The notes under the pieces are model-generated. The model searched no databases. It was not told where the DNA came from and saw only the letters and a list, made by a program, of their open reading frames with translations. Positions 15,220-24,194 of a DNA stretch of 44,091 nucleotides are shown here, in pieces. The number at the start of each line of letters is the position of its first letter. Positions within the stretch are counted from its first letter, which is position 1. A program made the translations under genes and the position numbers. The DNA comes from Spirochaetales bacterium (lineage in GTDB: Bacteria > Spirochaetota > Spirochaetia > DSM-27196 > Alkalispirochaetaceae): assembly GCA_028282545.1 (NCBI GenBank), contig JANQHT010000003.1:1-44091 (forward strand). The letters are read 5' to 3'.

Positions 15220-15255
15220 AGGCATGGTAGGCTACCTAAAGGCATGGTAGGCTAC
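15216..15255. repeat. Perfect 20-bp tandem duplication at a stop codon
   Basis: The 20-mer starting CTAAAGGCATGG occurs at 15216-15235 and again at 15236-15255 with no gap. The first copy contains the TAA stop of the HhH-DUF3788 gene. This looks like a recent slippage event. Confidence 0.95.
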
Positions 15256-15341
15256 GACGCGCCATGCACGTTCGAGGCGTGACGATGTCGGTCCTCGCGC
15301 GGACGACAGCCACGGGTGGTACAATTGAGAAACGAGGAGCA

Positions 15342-15851
15342 ATGGTCGAAAAGTACACGATTCGGGCCGCGAAACCGGAGGATCACAGCAAAATCATCCG
15401 CGTGATGCCGGATTGGTGGGGTGGACGAGACCTCACGCCGATGGTTCCGAAGCTGTTCCTCGTTCATTTCCACACGTCGTCCACCGTCGTTGAACTCGAA
15501 AACGAACTGATCGCATTCCTTATCGCCTTTGATTCACAGTCGTACTCAAATGAGGCGTACATCCATTTTGTCGGGGTCCATCCGGACCACCGAGGGGTTG
15601 GAATCGGGAGGCATCTCTACGAGTTGTTCTTTGAACGGTGTCGCACCGTTCATCGTACGATCGTACGCTGTTGCACATCGCCGGTGAATCGAGCGTCGAT
15701 CGCGTTTCACAAGCGGATCGGTTTTTCATTGGAGCAAGGCGACGGAGAGATCGACGGGATACCGATCATCAACAACTACAACCGGCCCCGCGATCCAAAG
15801 GTACGATTCAGAATCGATCTTGAGACACGCCCGGCGCCGGCGGAAGGGTAG
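15342..15851 (+). CDS. GNAT-family N-acetyltransferase
   Basis: The 169-aa protein opens with the typical TIRAAKPEDHSKI and carries the acetyl-CoA pyrophosphate loop in HPDHRGVGIGRHL, followed by the NRASIAFHKRIGFS segment of small-molecule acetyltransferases. The ATG at 15342 is preceded by GAGGAG, which decides against the frame's upstream starts at 15264 and 15288. The substrate is unknown. The next gene also contains a GNAT domain but is not closely similar, so this is not a recent duplication. Confidence 0.86.
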   Translation: MVEKYTIRAAKPEDHSKIIRVMPDWWGGRDLTPMVPKLFLVHFHTSSTVVELENELIAFLIAFDSQSYSNEAYIHFVGVHPDHRGVGIGRHLYELFFERCRTVHRTIVRCCTSPVNRASIAFHKRIGFSLEQGDGEIDGIPIINNYNRPRDPKVRFRIDLETRPAPAEG

Positions 15852-15931
15852 AACGCCAAGCCGACACCAACCGTGGTCAGCCTCTTCGATACCCTTTGCG
15901 ATTTCTCCGCTTGACGCGCTATGGTGATCGC

Positions 15932-17071
15932 ATGAATCACAACGGAACGCACATTGAAGTGAATACTTCAGATAGTGAACTATCAATACGCAGGATGCGG
16001 GACGCCGAGACAAAACGCGTTCGCGCGGCGATGAGAGACGCCTTTCCGTTTCTCATGCGATTCTTTCTCACCGTCTCAAAAGAGACGTTTGTCGCTGAGA
16101 GAGACGGTACACTTCTGGGCGCCGTAGTCACCAAAACGTTCAGGATCAACCGCGAGAGGACCGGAGGTCTCGTCGCGTTCATCTTTACAAACGCCGAGGC
16201 GCGGGGGATGGGGCTCGGTCGAAAGCTCGTGGATCACGCCCTTGCCTATTTTGAAGAGCGAGGGTGCGACGAGCTGTTCGCCTCGGTCGAAGGCACCAAT
16301 ACCAGTTCGAGCAGGATGTTTTTGAATCGAGGTTTCACGCTCGCCTCGGGGGGGCAACTGATCAAGAGGTACCGGTTTAACGTTTTTAGGATACTGGTTC
16401 GTACGTTTCACACAATCGATTTGGGCCACTTCCTCTGGATTAAACCCCTTCCGGACTATCGCGAGCGGCCCACGATACAATGGGTCGTAAACGTTCTATT
16501 GAATGCACTGTTCTGGACGGCGTCGTTCGCGATGCAACGGCACGTTGCTCCGGAAGGCGCCCCGGGTATCGGAGTGTCGATCCTCCTGTCCACGTTTCTC
16601 CTTTTTGCGGTGCGCGACGTATCGACGATCGTAGGGGCTAAGCTCTTTGGTATCCGTCTGCAATATCGCCTGTGGGAAACGAGTCTGTTGGTAAACGCGA
16701 TCATCTCGATCGCGTTTCGCGGACTCTTTGTGTCGACGGGGTCGTTCTATCCGACGTGCAAAGACTGGCGCTACAAGGACGAATACGCCCGGCTCGGCAA
16801 GATCGCCGCTATCTCGTCCCTTGTGACGCTCGCGACGCTGTACGGCGCGTTTTTTCTTCGGTACCTCCTGGTACTGCCGCCGTACATATCGTACCCCCTG
16901 GCGGTGTTTCTCCTCGTCGGCGCGGTGCTTACCGTATTCGACACCCTTTTGCCTCTGTTCCCCTTTAATTCGAGTAATGCCGGCCGCGTGTTTAACTGGA
17001 GCAAGCCGGTATGGATCGTCATCGGCTTGCTGGGTCTCGGATTTGTCCTGTTGAGAGAGTTCCTGCTATGA
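15932..17071 (+). CDS. GNAT domain fused to a catalytically dead M50/S2P-like membrane domain
   Basis: Residues about 15-145 form a GNAT domain (TNAEARGMGLGRKLV, NTSSSRMFLNRGF). Residues about 185-379 form a membrane domain with six or so hydrophobic segments that follows the order of site-2 (M50) proteases. A helix reads LLFAVRDVSTIVGAKLFGIR, where active relatives have HExxHxxxAxxxG; then come VSTGSFY, ARLGKIA, and a C-terminal PLFPFNSSNAGRVFNWSKPVW, where relatives have NxxPxxPLDGxKVFxWSKxVW. All zinc ligands are replaced (H-E-H by R228-D229-T232; the LDG Asp by Asn/Ser). The fold call is from pattern, not alignment. The ATG at 15932 has a weak ribosome-binding site. It probably sits in the inner membrane as a non-proteolytic scaffold or receptor. 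Confidence 0.74.
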   Translation: MNHNGTHIEVNTSDSELSIRRMRDAETKRVRAAMRDAFPFLMRFFLTVSKETFVAERDGTLLGAVVTKTFRINRERTGGLVAFIFTNAEARGMGLGRKLVDHALAYFEERGCDELFASVEGTNTSSSRMFLNRGFTLASGGQLIKRYRFNVFRILVRTFHTIDLGHFLWIKPLPDYRERPTIQWVVNVLLNALFWTASFAMQRHVAPEGAPGIGVSILLSTFLLFAVRDVSTIVGAKLFGIRLQYRLWETSLLVNAIISIAFRGLFVSTGSFYPTCKDWRYKDEYARLGKIAAISSLVTLATLYGAFFLRYLLVLPPYISYPLAVFLLVGAVLTVFDTLLPLFPFNSSNAGRVFNWSKPVWIVIGLLGLGFVLLREFLL

Positions 17072-17182
17072 ACGGCGGACGCAACGCATCTACGTCACCG
17101 GCGCCGTGTTTTATTTCATCGGCGCGCGTCGAGTAGAACCACCGAGGCGTCCCGACCGATTACGAGGAGCGGAACCGGAGCG

Positions 17183-17632
17183 TTACTCCGCGATCGGCAA
17201 AAAGACCTCGGTCCTAAGCTCCGCCTCGGGCACCTCTTCCGGAGAGTTGAGATACGTCTCGTACATCCACTCGGTCACCGTAAGCTTCTTTTCGTCGACA
17301 AAGCCCATTAATCGAGTGTACGTTTCCTCCATAGTGGAGTAGGGACCGGCGTGAATCGTGGTTGCCACCTTCCCTCCGGGGATCTTGCCCGCCTTGACCT
17401 CGCCGCTGCCTTCGACCGCGTTCAAAACGGGAAAACCGATCTCCATATCCAGCGCTTCCATGTCCATGTTGTGGTAGAGCGCGAAGGGAGGACCGGCAAA
17501 CGGGATCCCGTGCTGCTGCATGTGGGCTGCGATCTCCCCGTACACCGTTCCCATCACGTTGGACAGCTCGCCGACGGGGGTGGTAAAGCGCTTCATCAGG
17601 GTGTGTTGTTCTTTTACTTCTTTGATCTCCAT
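17183..17632 (-). CDS. GyrI-like/AraC effector-binding domain protein
   Basis: The 149-aa single-domain protein has the SOUL/GyrI-like pattern: MEIKEVKEQHTLMKR at the start, PPFALYHNMDMEALDMEIGFPV in the middle and KVATTIHAGPYSTMEETYTRL near the end. Family members bind small hydrophobic or cationic ligands (BmrR/Rob effector domain) or act as gyrase-binding anti-toxins (SbmC). AAGGAG precedes the ATG at 17632; the longer frame to 17779 has no such site. It is divergent from the tetR-RND operon, so a link to drug or lipid sensing is possible but not shown. Confidence 0.8.
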   Translation of the reverse strand: MEIKEVKEQHTLMKRFTTPVGELSNVMGTVYGEIAAHMQQHGIPFAGPPFALYHNMDMEALDMEIGFPVLNAVEGSGEVKAGKIPGGKVATTIHAGPYSTMEETYTRLMGFVDEKKLTVTEWMYETYLNSPEEVPEAELRTEVFLPIAE

Positions 17633-17805
17633 CGTGTTCTCCTTTTCGTCGTGATACGGGAATCGTGATAGATACACTACCATTGGTGCAGTTTTGCGAC
17701 TACGCGCGCGTCCAAGCTCCGGCACGATTCCGCGGGCCGGCGGTCCTGGATGGCTCTTCCCGCTGGAGTCGCACTTCAATCGAACCTTTTCCCCACCACC
17801 ATCTC

Positions 17806-17862
17806 TTGACAGGAGATAAAAACATACCTACCTTAGGTATATAATACATACCCGAGGTAGGT
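17806..17862 (+). promoter_or_regulatory. tetR promoter with 37-bp near-palindromic operator
   Basis: TTGACA (17806-17811) is followed after 17 bp by TACCTT (17829-17834), and a second -10-like TATAAT lies at 17840-17845. Positions 17826-17862 form a near-perfect palindrome: arms of 15 bp (ACCTACCT...GGTAT against ATACC...AGGTAGGT, 13 of 15 matching) around ATAATAC. A smaller perfect dyad, ATACCTA-CCT-TAGGTAT, is nested at 17824-17840. Operator binding here would block RNA polymerase, fitting TetR autorepression of the export operon. Confidence 0.62.
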
Positions 17863-17868
17863 TTTTCT

Positions 17869-18507
17869 ATGGGAAGTCGAGAGACCAAAACGCGATTGGA
17901 GCTGCAGGCGTTGCTCTTTTTTGCGACCAACGACTTTGAGCGCGCGTCGCTCAACGATATCGCCGAGGCTTTGGGCGTTACCAAGGGCGCTATCTACCAC
18001 TACTTCAACGGAAAGGACGACCTCTTCAAAGCGGCGGCGGTGCGTCTCCTCGATCTCATGCATGGTTGGTTTGCACAAGCGCTGTCGGTCGATCGTCCGT
18101 TCAAGGCGTTCATGGAGGATCTGTTTCGGATTGAGGAGATGCTGCTTACAGCGAGCGCTGAAATAGGGTTGGGGAATGCCTTTTCCGAATATCGAAACGT
18201 ACTGTACCTCATGCTTGCGGCGATCAAGAAGTTTCCGGAACTCAACGAGCAGGTGGACCGGATCTACACGAGCTTTCGCAAAGCCCTCGTGGCGTTGATG
18301 CGAACGGCGGCGGCTCGGGGCGAGATCCGCCCCGATGTGGATATGGAGGCGGTCGCCTATGAGATAACCGCGTTTTACGAGGGAGCGTTGCTATTGGGTG
18401 CGATCACCTATCGGAAGGATTACAAGGTGCTCGGACCACGCGTCTACGCCGCCATCTGGAAGAGGATCGCCGCGGAGGATCCCGATCCAAAAGGAGGAGA
18501 AGGATGA
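17869..18507 (+). CDS. TetR-family transcriptional regulator
   Basis: The 212-aa protein has the N-terminal TetR HTH (FERASLNDIAEALGVTKGAIYHYFNGKDDLF, here given by its ends at about residues 23-53) and a helical ligand domain with a YEGALLL core helix. The ATG at 17869 lies 6 bp beyond a 37-bp palindrome that overlaps its own promoter, so it most likely represses itself and the three genes behind it. The stop overlaps the exporter start (ATGA). The ligand is unknown; regulators of this arrangement sense lipids or drugs. Confidence 0.92.
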   Translation: MGSRETKTRLELQALLFFATNDFERASLNDIAEALGVTKGAIYHYFNGKDDLFKAAAVRLLDLMHGWFAQALSVDRPFKAFMEDLFRIEEMLLTASAEIGLGNAFSEYRNVLYLMLAAIKKFPELNEQVDRIYTSFRKALVALMRTAAARGEIRPDVDMEAVAYEITAFYEGALLLGAITYRKDYKVLGPRVYAAIWKRIAAEDPDPKGGEG

Positions 18508-21269
18508 AGATACGTACGGAAGGGACAAGGACCCTGCTCTCACGTTGGGCGGGGTGGGCCGGTACCAACCCGGGCAAAGTACTACTCATCACCCTGGCGA
18601 TCACCGTGATCATGCTCGTCGGTATATCGATGCTCAAGATGGATATGACCTTTTTTTCGATCATGCCGCAGAGCTCTCCGCAGGTACGCGATCTCCGGCG
18701 CATCATCGATGAGTACCCCTTTGCGTCGGCGCTCGTCGCGGTGGTGGACGGCCGCGCGTTGCCGGAGGAGCGGGCGACCGAAACGGTGAAGGCGGTGATC
18801 GACGAGATGACGGCCGTCTTCGCCTCCGAGGAGTTCTCATCATCGGTACAGAGCGTCTACAGCACGGTGGATACGGAGTTTCTGGAGGAGTACGGCTTGC
18901 TCCTTGTGGAACCGAAAGATCTGGCGCGCTTCCGCACCATGTACGCCGATCCCGATCTCGTGCCGTTTTTGACTGCTCTCAACGACGACCTGGAGCGCGA
19001 GTACTCGGGTGACGGAGATGCATTGGAGGACGACGAGATGCAGATCGTCGCCTGGGTACGCGGTGTCGAGCGGATCATGGACGGTCTGGCGGATACGATG
19101 GAGGGCGACCTCCCCGGGAGAGACGAGATCGAGGCGGCCCTGGACGACTACCTGATCGGAGAAACCTATTTCCTGAGCCGGTCCGAGGATATGGGCGTCC
19201 TTTTTATCAATCCGACCTATTCGGTGGACGACCTCGCACGTCTCGTCCCCGAGACCGATCGGATCGAGGAGCGAGTCCGCCGGATCGCCGAGGAGCGGGG
19301 CGTTACCGCCGGCCTGACCGGTATTACGGTGATCGCTCGTGATGAGTTCGTTACCTCCGAGCAAGGGGTTGCGGTGTCGATGCTCATCGCCTTTGTTCTC
19401 ATCCTGCTGTTGATGGTAGCGGTCTTCCGGATCAGGACAAGCCCCATCATTATCGGGCTCCCCCTCCTCCTCGGAATCGTCTGGACGATAGGAGTCACCG
19501 GATTCACGATCCAACGGCTCAGTATCATCACCGCGATGTACATGGTAGCGCTCGTCGGGCTCGGCGTAGACTACGCGGTACACCTGATGACCGGTTTTGT
19601 CCAGGAGCGCGACCGGGGACGAAACTTCATCGAGGCGATCACCGGGAGCTTCACCAAGAGCGGAAGAGGTATCGTCACCGGTGCGCTCACTACGGCGGCC
19701 GCGTTCTTCGCTCTGCTCATGGCGGACAGCGAGATGATCCGCGAGCTGGGGATCGTCGCCGGCATCGGCATCATCTGTGAGATGACTGTGATGTTCATGG
19801 TGATTCCCGCCCTTCTGGGCTGGAGACAGAAGCGGCTGGAGCGGAAAGGCAAGGTCGATACAGTCATAGGGCAAAAAGCGGTGGTCTCCTCCGATTTCGT
19901 GGACGGTGTCGGACAAGTGATCGCACGTCGCCCCGGTGCCGTAGCGCTCGCTCTGCTGATTCTCGGTGTTGCTCTCGGTTCCCAGGCGCCCAACGTGACG
20001 GTCGAGACCAACTTGATGGAGCTTCAGGCGGAGGGGCTCGAGTCGATCGAGCTCCAGGACACCTTGGTCGAGGAGTTCGGCGCCGCGCCCGATACGCTCT
20101 ACCTCATCTCCGACGACCGCAACGAGTTACCCTCCCTCGTAGATGATCTGGAGGATCTCGAATCGGTAAAAGCGGTGGACACGATCACACACTGGTGGCC
20201 GACCGACGCCCAGCAGGCGAAACGGCGTCCGTATCTGCGCGATATTCGCGACGGTCTGGATGAATGGGGGTCCGGCGGCGAACCTGATCTCGACCTGCTG
20301 ACGGAGGAACTCTACCGGCTGGAGGCGAACCTGGTGGAGATGGGTGATCTGGCCGTCCTCGGTGGAACCGATCGCGTCGCCTTTGCGTTGAATCGCGTTA
20401 CCGGTCTGGACGACGATGGGCGAAAGGTCGCCACATCGGTCTTTGACCGCCTCTTCGCCGTTCTCGAGTCCGACGGTGCCGATTCCGCGGCGGTCGCCGC
20501 GTATCGGGACGCGTTTTCACCGCGTCTCCGAGACCGCGTGTACCGGATGGCCGGTGTGGATCGGGTGACACTCGCGGACCTGCCGACGATGACGACGGAC
20601 ACCTTTCTCCCCCGGAGCGGTTCCTCTACGCTCACCTCGATCTCACCGCGGCGTAATCCGTGGGATGGGGAGTACCGCAGCATCTTTACCGCCCAGGTAG
20701 GAACGGTCACCGAGAGAGGTACCGGCATGATCCTTGCCGCAGATCAATTGATGGAGGTGGCGCAAAACGACGGTGGTCGGGCGATGATCGCGGCGTTGGT
20801 TGCGGTGTTTATCATCCTTCTTTTCGATTTCCGCAATCTCAAACTGGCCGGGTTGACGTTTGCCCCGCTGGTGCTCGCCTTCGTCTCGCTCTACGGTGTG
20901 ATGGCGATCTTCGATATCAAGTTCGACTTTCTGAACATCATCGCCATTCCCCTTCTGGTGGGCATCGGCGTCGACAACACGGTGCACATCAACCACCGCT
21001 ATCTGATCGAGGGGCGGGGAGAGATGCGCACCGCTCTGGCTCGCACAGGCTCAGCGGTCGCCCTTACAACGATCACCACGATGATCGGGTTCGCCTCGTT
21101 TATCCCCTCGATCATGCGAGCGATGCGCAGCACCGGCATCGTACTCACCGTTGCGATGGCGCTGTCGTTCATCTACGCGGTTCTCTTTCATCCCGCGGTA
21201 CTTGTGATTGCCGCCGAGCGCTGGGGATGGAATCTGCGGCCGAATACTTCACGCAAGGAGCACACGTAA
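18504..21269 (+). CDS. MMPL/RND-family exporter
   Basis: This 921-aa protein has the two-fold RND layout: helix 1 near residue 25, a large extracytoplasmic domain to about residue 280, five helices, then the pattern repeated. The conserved Asp/His helices are VGLGVDYAVHLM (near 350) and VGIGVDNTVHINHRY (near 820), typical of the MMPL and HpnN-like subgroup, which moves lipids or other hydrophobic molecules rather than drugs. The acidic periplasmic loops are unusually long. AGGAGAAGG precedes the ATG, which overlaps the tetR stop. Its operon partners, a LolA-like carrier and an outer-membrane barrel, suggest a trans-envelope lipid route. Confidence 0.92.
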   Translation: MKIRTEGTRTLLSRWAGWAGTNPGKVLLITLAITVIMLVGISMLKMDMTFFSIMPQSSPQVRDLRRIIDEYPFASALVAVVDGRALPEERATETVKAVIDEMTAVFASEEFSSSVQSVYSTVDTEFLEEYGLLLVEPKDLARFRTMYADPDLVPFLTALNDDLEREYSGDGDALEDDEMQIVAWVRGVERIMDGLADTMEGDLPGRDEIEAALDDYLIGETYFLSRSEDMGVLFINPTYSVDDLARLVPETDRIEERVRRIAEERGVTAGLTGITVIARDEFVTSEQGVAVSMLIAFVLILLLMVAVFRIRTSPIIIGLPLLLGIVWTIGVTGFTIQRLSIITAMYMVALVGLGVDYAVHLMTGFVQERDRGRNFIEAITGSFTKSGRGIVTGALTTAAAFFALLMADSEMIRELGIVAGIGIICEMTVMFMVIPALLGWRQKRLERKGKVDTVIGQKAVVSSDFVDGVGQVIARRPGAVALALLILGVALGSQAPNVTVETNLMELQAEGLESIELQDTLVEEFGAAPDTLYLISDDRNELPSLVDDLEDLESVKAVDTITHWWPTDAQQAKRRPYLRDIRDGLDEWGSGGEPDLDLLTEELYRLEANLVEMGDLAVLGGTDRVAFALNRVTGLDDDGRKVATSVFDRLFAVLESDGADSAAVAAYRDAFSPRLRDRVYRMAGVDRVTLADLPTMTTDTFLPRSGSSTLTSISPRRNPWDGEYRSIFTAQVGTVTERGTGMILAADQLMEVAQNDGGRAMIAALVAVFIILLFDFRNLKLAGLTFAPLVLAFVSLYGVMAIFDIKFDFLNIIAIPLLVGIGVDNTVHINHRYLIEGRGEMRTALARTGSAVALTTITTMIGFASFIPSIMRAMRSTGIVLTVAMALSFIYAVLFHPAVLVIAAERWGWNLRPNTSRKEHT

Positions 21270-21270
21270 T

Positions 21271-22047
21271 ATGCACGCAAAAAAGAGATCGATATCGATC
21301 CTGATCGCCCTGTTTACGACGTTCGGCGCCGCGATCCTCGGCGCTCAGGACGCCGAGGCGTTGCTCGCCGAGGCGGATCGCGTCTTCCGCATCGATCGCG
21401 TACACGCGCGGAGCACGTTGTACGTTACCCGTTCCGGCCGCGAACAGGCGCCCCAGGTGATGGAGGGATTCGAGTTCGAGGCGCGGGACGGAACCGCGCG
21501 CGCTCTCTCGGTCTTCAATTCGCCCCCGCGAGTGGCCGGCACCGCCTATCTGACGGTGGGCGACGATCTGTGGGTGCGCTTTGCCTCAACCGGACGGGTC
21601 CGCAAGTTGAGCTCGTCGGCAAAGAAGAACTCCGCGGCGGGGAGCGATTTCTCCTACGCCGACATGGGCGAGGGGAGCCGAAGCTTCTCCGATCGGTACG
21701 AGGCGAGCCATGACGGTACCGAACGGATCGACGGCGCAGAGTGTCACCGTCTTATCCTCACACCGCGCAGAGGCGAACGCGACGCCTACGAACAGCTCAC
21801 CGTCTGGATCACTGAAGCGGAACGTCGCTACCGGCGCATCGAGTACTTCGAGAACGGCGCGGCGATCAAGGTGATGGAACTCGAGGATCACCGACCGGTG
21901 GGCGACATCGAGTACCCCTTTCGCATTACGATGCGCAGTCTTGCACGCGACTCGGTCAGTACGATCGTCACCGATTTCATCGAGTTCGACAGTCCCGCGG
22001 TGGAGGAGCGCTTTTTCAGCACCGCGTATCTCGACACGATCAGATAG
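21271..22047 (+). CDS. LolA-like outer-membrane lipoprotein-sorting protein
   Basis: The 258-aa exported protein has a signal peptide (KKRSISILIALFTTFGAAILGAQ) and the LolA-like fold typical of proteins encoded beside MMPL exporters. It shows a strand-rich half-barrel with DGTARALSVFNSPPRVAGTA, DDLWVRFASTGRVRKLSSS, SDFSYADMGE and a C-terminal VTDFIEFDSPAVEERFFS. Relatives bind acyl chains or lipoproteins in the periplasm. The ATG at 21271 follows the exporter stop by 1 bp, with AAGGAG about 11 nt upstream; the 21208 frame start lies inside the exporter. It probably receives cargo from the RND protein. Confidence 0.82.
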   Translation: MHAKKRSISILIALFTTFGAAILGAQDAEALLAEADRVFRIDRVHARSTLYVTRSGREQAPQVMEGFEFEARDGTARALSVFNSPPRVAGTAYLTVGDDLWVRFASTGRVRKLSSSAKKNSAAGSDFSYADMGEGSRSFSDRYEASHDGTERIDGAECHRLILTPRRGERDAYEQLTVWITEAERRYRRIEYFENGAAIKVMELEDHRPVGDIEYPFRITMRSLARDSVSTIVTDFIEFDSPAVEERFFSTAYLDTIR

Positions 22048-22063
22048 GAGAAAGGGAGGCGCG

Positions 22064-23497
22064 ATGGAATCGTACAACACCCGAGCGAGGGGAAACCGCA
22101 CGTGGGGGAACGGTGAATACGTGCCGCCTGCGGTAAAACCGACAATCCCCGTGCGCCGGATAGCGTGGACCGTGGGAGCGCTGATCCTGTTTGCGCTTGC
22201 CCCGACCGTTGCGACCGGTCAGGTCACCTTTGGCGGTGAGGTAAAACCTGAACTCGGTTTTACCGTGCCGCGCGCCGGCAACTACGCTGCGCCTCTCAAC
22301 AGGGGAAACGCGCTGGGACTTACCGATGTGACGTTCCGCAACGAGATCAATCTGAAGCTGGGTGAGATGGGTGAGACGGGCGCACTGGATGTATGGCTTC
22401 AACTCAAACAGTACCCGATCGCGCAGATGCTCACCGGCGTCTCCTCACTCACCGCCGCTTCCGCCGGGGTGGGCGAGCCGCAAAGCGGTCTTTTGGAATC
22501 GGCGGTGACTGACGTTGCGTGGTCGGCGGACCCGTACATCTATACCGTGGATATCCTCCGCGCCAACGTCGCGTGGACGCCCGTACCGGACATTCGCGTC
22601 ATCCTGGGACGACAGAGCTATCTCACCGGATACGGCTACGGTTGGAATCCCGTCGATCTCGCCAACCCGCCCAAGGATCCGACCGACGTGAGCGCGTATG
22701 TGCGCGGGGTGGACGGGCTTACGATCCGGTACAGTCCGGCTGCGTGGCTCGTCGCAAGGGTGTACGGTGCATTGCCCTCCGAAGGGCGCAGATGGAGCTA
22801 CGACCAACTGCTCGCCGGCGCCGAGGTGACGCTCCTTGCACCGGTGGCGGAGGTAAAACTCGCCGGGCTCTACGGCGGCGAAGAGGGGAACTCCGATCAG
22901 AGCGACGCGTACCCGCACGCCGTCGCCGCCGCGCTCTATCTGGACGTGGTGGGGATCGGAGTATACGGAGAGGGCGTCGTCCGATCCCGTTCGCGACGCA
23001 ACGCGCCGGATCCGACCGGCGGCGCTACAAGCGTGCGGGACAACCCCATTCCCTCCGCTCTTCTCGGTCTGGAGTACTACTTCGCCTCGGGTCTTGCCGT
23101 GGCGGCGGAGTATTTCGCCAACGGTGAGGGATGGGATCAGGGAGCGCGGGAAGATTACGCGGATGCACTCGACGTCCTGAACGCCGGCGGCGGTATCACC
23201 GGAGAGTACTATGGGTTGTACACTCCCTCGTACTTCGCGCGCCACTACGGCCTCATAAACCTTACGCTACCTTGGTACGATGTGGATGCCTCGTTCAACG
23301 CAAACGTCGTGTACTCCTTCGACTCGCGCGCCCTGTTTCTTACACCGACCGCCATTGTCAATCTGAACTACGAGGGGACGTTAGTAACCGAGTTCCGTTA
23401 CGGTGGACTATACAGTCTGGAGGATGATCGGAGAAACGAGGCGTGGCTCTCCCCGGTGGGACACACCGTGATGTGGAACGTGCGGTACCATTATTGA
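22064..23497 (+). CDS. Predicted outer-membrane beta-barrel protein of the export operon
   Basis: The 477-aa protein has an extended N-terminal region, then a signal-like helix (RIAWTVGALILFALAPTVATG) and alternating amphipathic strands rich in Tyr/Gly/Asp (ALDVWLQLKQYPIAQ, RVILGRQSYLTGYGYGWNP). It ends in TVMWNVRYHY, an aromatic C-terminus of the kind recognised by the BAM machine. No named family is recognised; it resembles DUF1302-like porins in general features. GGGAGG precedes the ATG at 22064, 16 bp after the LolA-like gene. As third gene of the operon it may be the outer-membrane receiver or pore for the exported molecule (inference). Confidence 0.66.
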   Translation: MESYNTRARGNRTWGNGEYVPPAVKPTIPVRRIAWTVGALILFALAPTVATGQVTFGGEVKPELGFTVPRAGNYAAPLNRGNALGLTDVTFRNEINLKLGEMGETGALDVWLQLKQYPIAQMLTGVSSLTAASAGVGEPQSGLLESAVTDVAWSADPYIYTVDILRANVAWTPVPDIRVILGRQSYLTGYGYGWNPVDLANPPKDPTDVSAYVRGVDGLTIRYSPAAWLVARVYGALPSEGRRWSYDQLLAGAEVTLLAPVAEVKLAGLYGGEEGNSDQSDAYPHAVAAALYLDVVGIGVYGEGVVRSRSRRNAPDPTGGATSVRDNPIPSALLGLEYYFASGLAVAAEYFANGEGWDQGAREDYADALDVLNAGGGITGEYYGLYTPSYFARHYGLINLTLPWYDVDASFNANVVYSFDSRALFLTPTAIVNLNYEGTLVTEFRYGGLYSLEDDRRNEAWLSPVGHTVMWNVRYHY

Positions 23498-23635
23498 CCG
23501 GGAGGGCGATACCATGCGCGCCCAATCGCGATTACGCTTGTGTGACCCTTTGAGATCGAGCGCGCGCTACGGGAGTGCATGGCCGTGGCCCTCCCGCTCC
23601 TCGACCGGTTTGTAGGTACGCGTCGACGCGACCGG

Positions 23636-24085
23636 CTACGTTTTCCCGACAAACGCCGCGAGCAGTTCGGCGGGCGTGCCGGCGGTCCGGACCGCGTCCC
23701 TGATGTGCCGGTCCTTCAGAAGGCGTCCGATCTCGGCCAAAAAGCGCATGTGCGGGCCGACTTGGTCGATCGGAGAGAGCGTCATCACAAAGATTCGGCA
23801 CGGTTTTCCGTCCAGGCTGTCGAAATCGATCGGATTACGCGTCACCGCGACGGCGGCCAGGAGGTGGTCCACGGCGGTGGTTTTGGCGTGGGGGATTGCG
23901 ACACCGTGCTGCATCCCCGTGGACGAGCGGCGCTCGTTGGCCAATACGTCCTGCCGAGCGATCTCTCGATCGCGAACCTTGCCGGTGGTACAGATAAGAT
24001 CGAGCAACGCGTCGATCACCCCGGTCGCGTCCGAGACATCGAGGTCACACCGCACGAGCGTCTCGCTCAACACATCGCGGAGCAT
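23636..24085 (-). CDS. Free-standing PTS EIIA (fructose/PtsN type)
   Basis: The 149-aa protein is a single EIIA-Fru/Ntr domain. The phosphorylatable His is H66 in MQHGVAIPHAKT, preceded by the usual ERRSSTG, and LDGKPCRIFVMTLSP and the RFLAEIGRLLKD helix follow. EIIA proteins accept phosphate from HPr/NPr and either feed a sugar permease or regulate targets. No EIIB/EIIC gene is nearby, so a regulatory role is likelier. It is very like the EIIA domain fused to the antiporter at 30752. There is no clear Shine-Dalgarno at the ATG at 24085. It is divergent from the OFA transporter gene. Confidence 0.88.
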   Translation of the reverse strand: MLRDVLSETLVRCDLDVSDATGVIDALLDLICTTGKVRDREIARQDVLANERRSSTGMQHGVAIPHAKTTAVDHLLAAVAVTRNPIDFDSLDGKPCRIFVMTLSPIDQVGPHMRFLAEIGRLLKDRHIRDAVRTAGTPAELLAAFVGKT

Positions 24086-24127
24086 AGATCGTGTGAGCCT
24101 ACCCCGCGCTTTACCGGAGGGTCAACG

Positions 24128-24157
24128 TTCAACGTGTGTTCAACGTGTGTAAACGGT
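24128..24157. repeat. 11-bp tandem repeats upstream of the MFS gene
   Basis: TTCAACGTGTG occurs at 24128-24138 and 24139-24149, followed at the same period by TAAACGGT (24150-24157). The 11-bp spacing and the AACGT core resemble the repeats in front of the alkaline phosphatase gene. It could be a response-regulator site or simple duplication. Confidence 0.5.
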
Positions 24158-24194
24158 TGGCAAAGCGGTCCCTATACGCGATATTTGACGCGCA

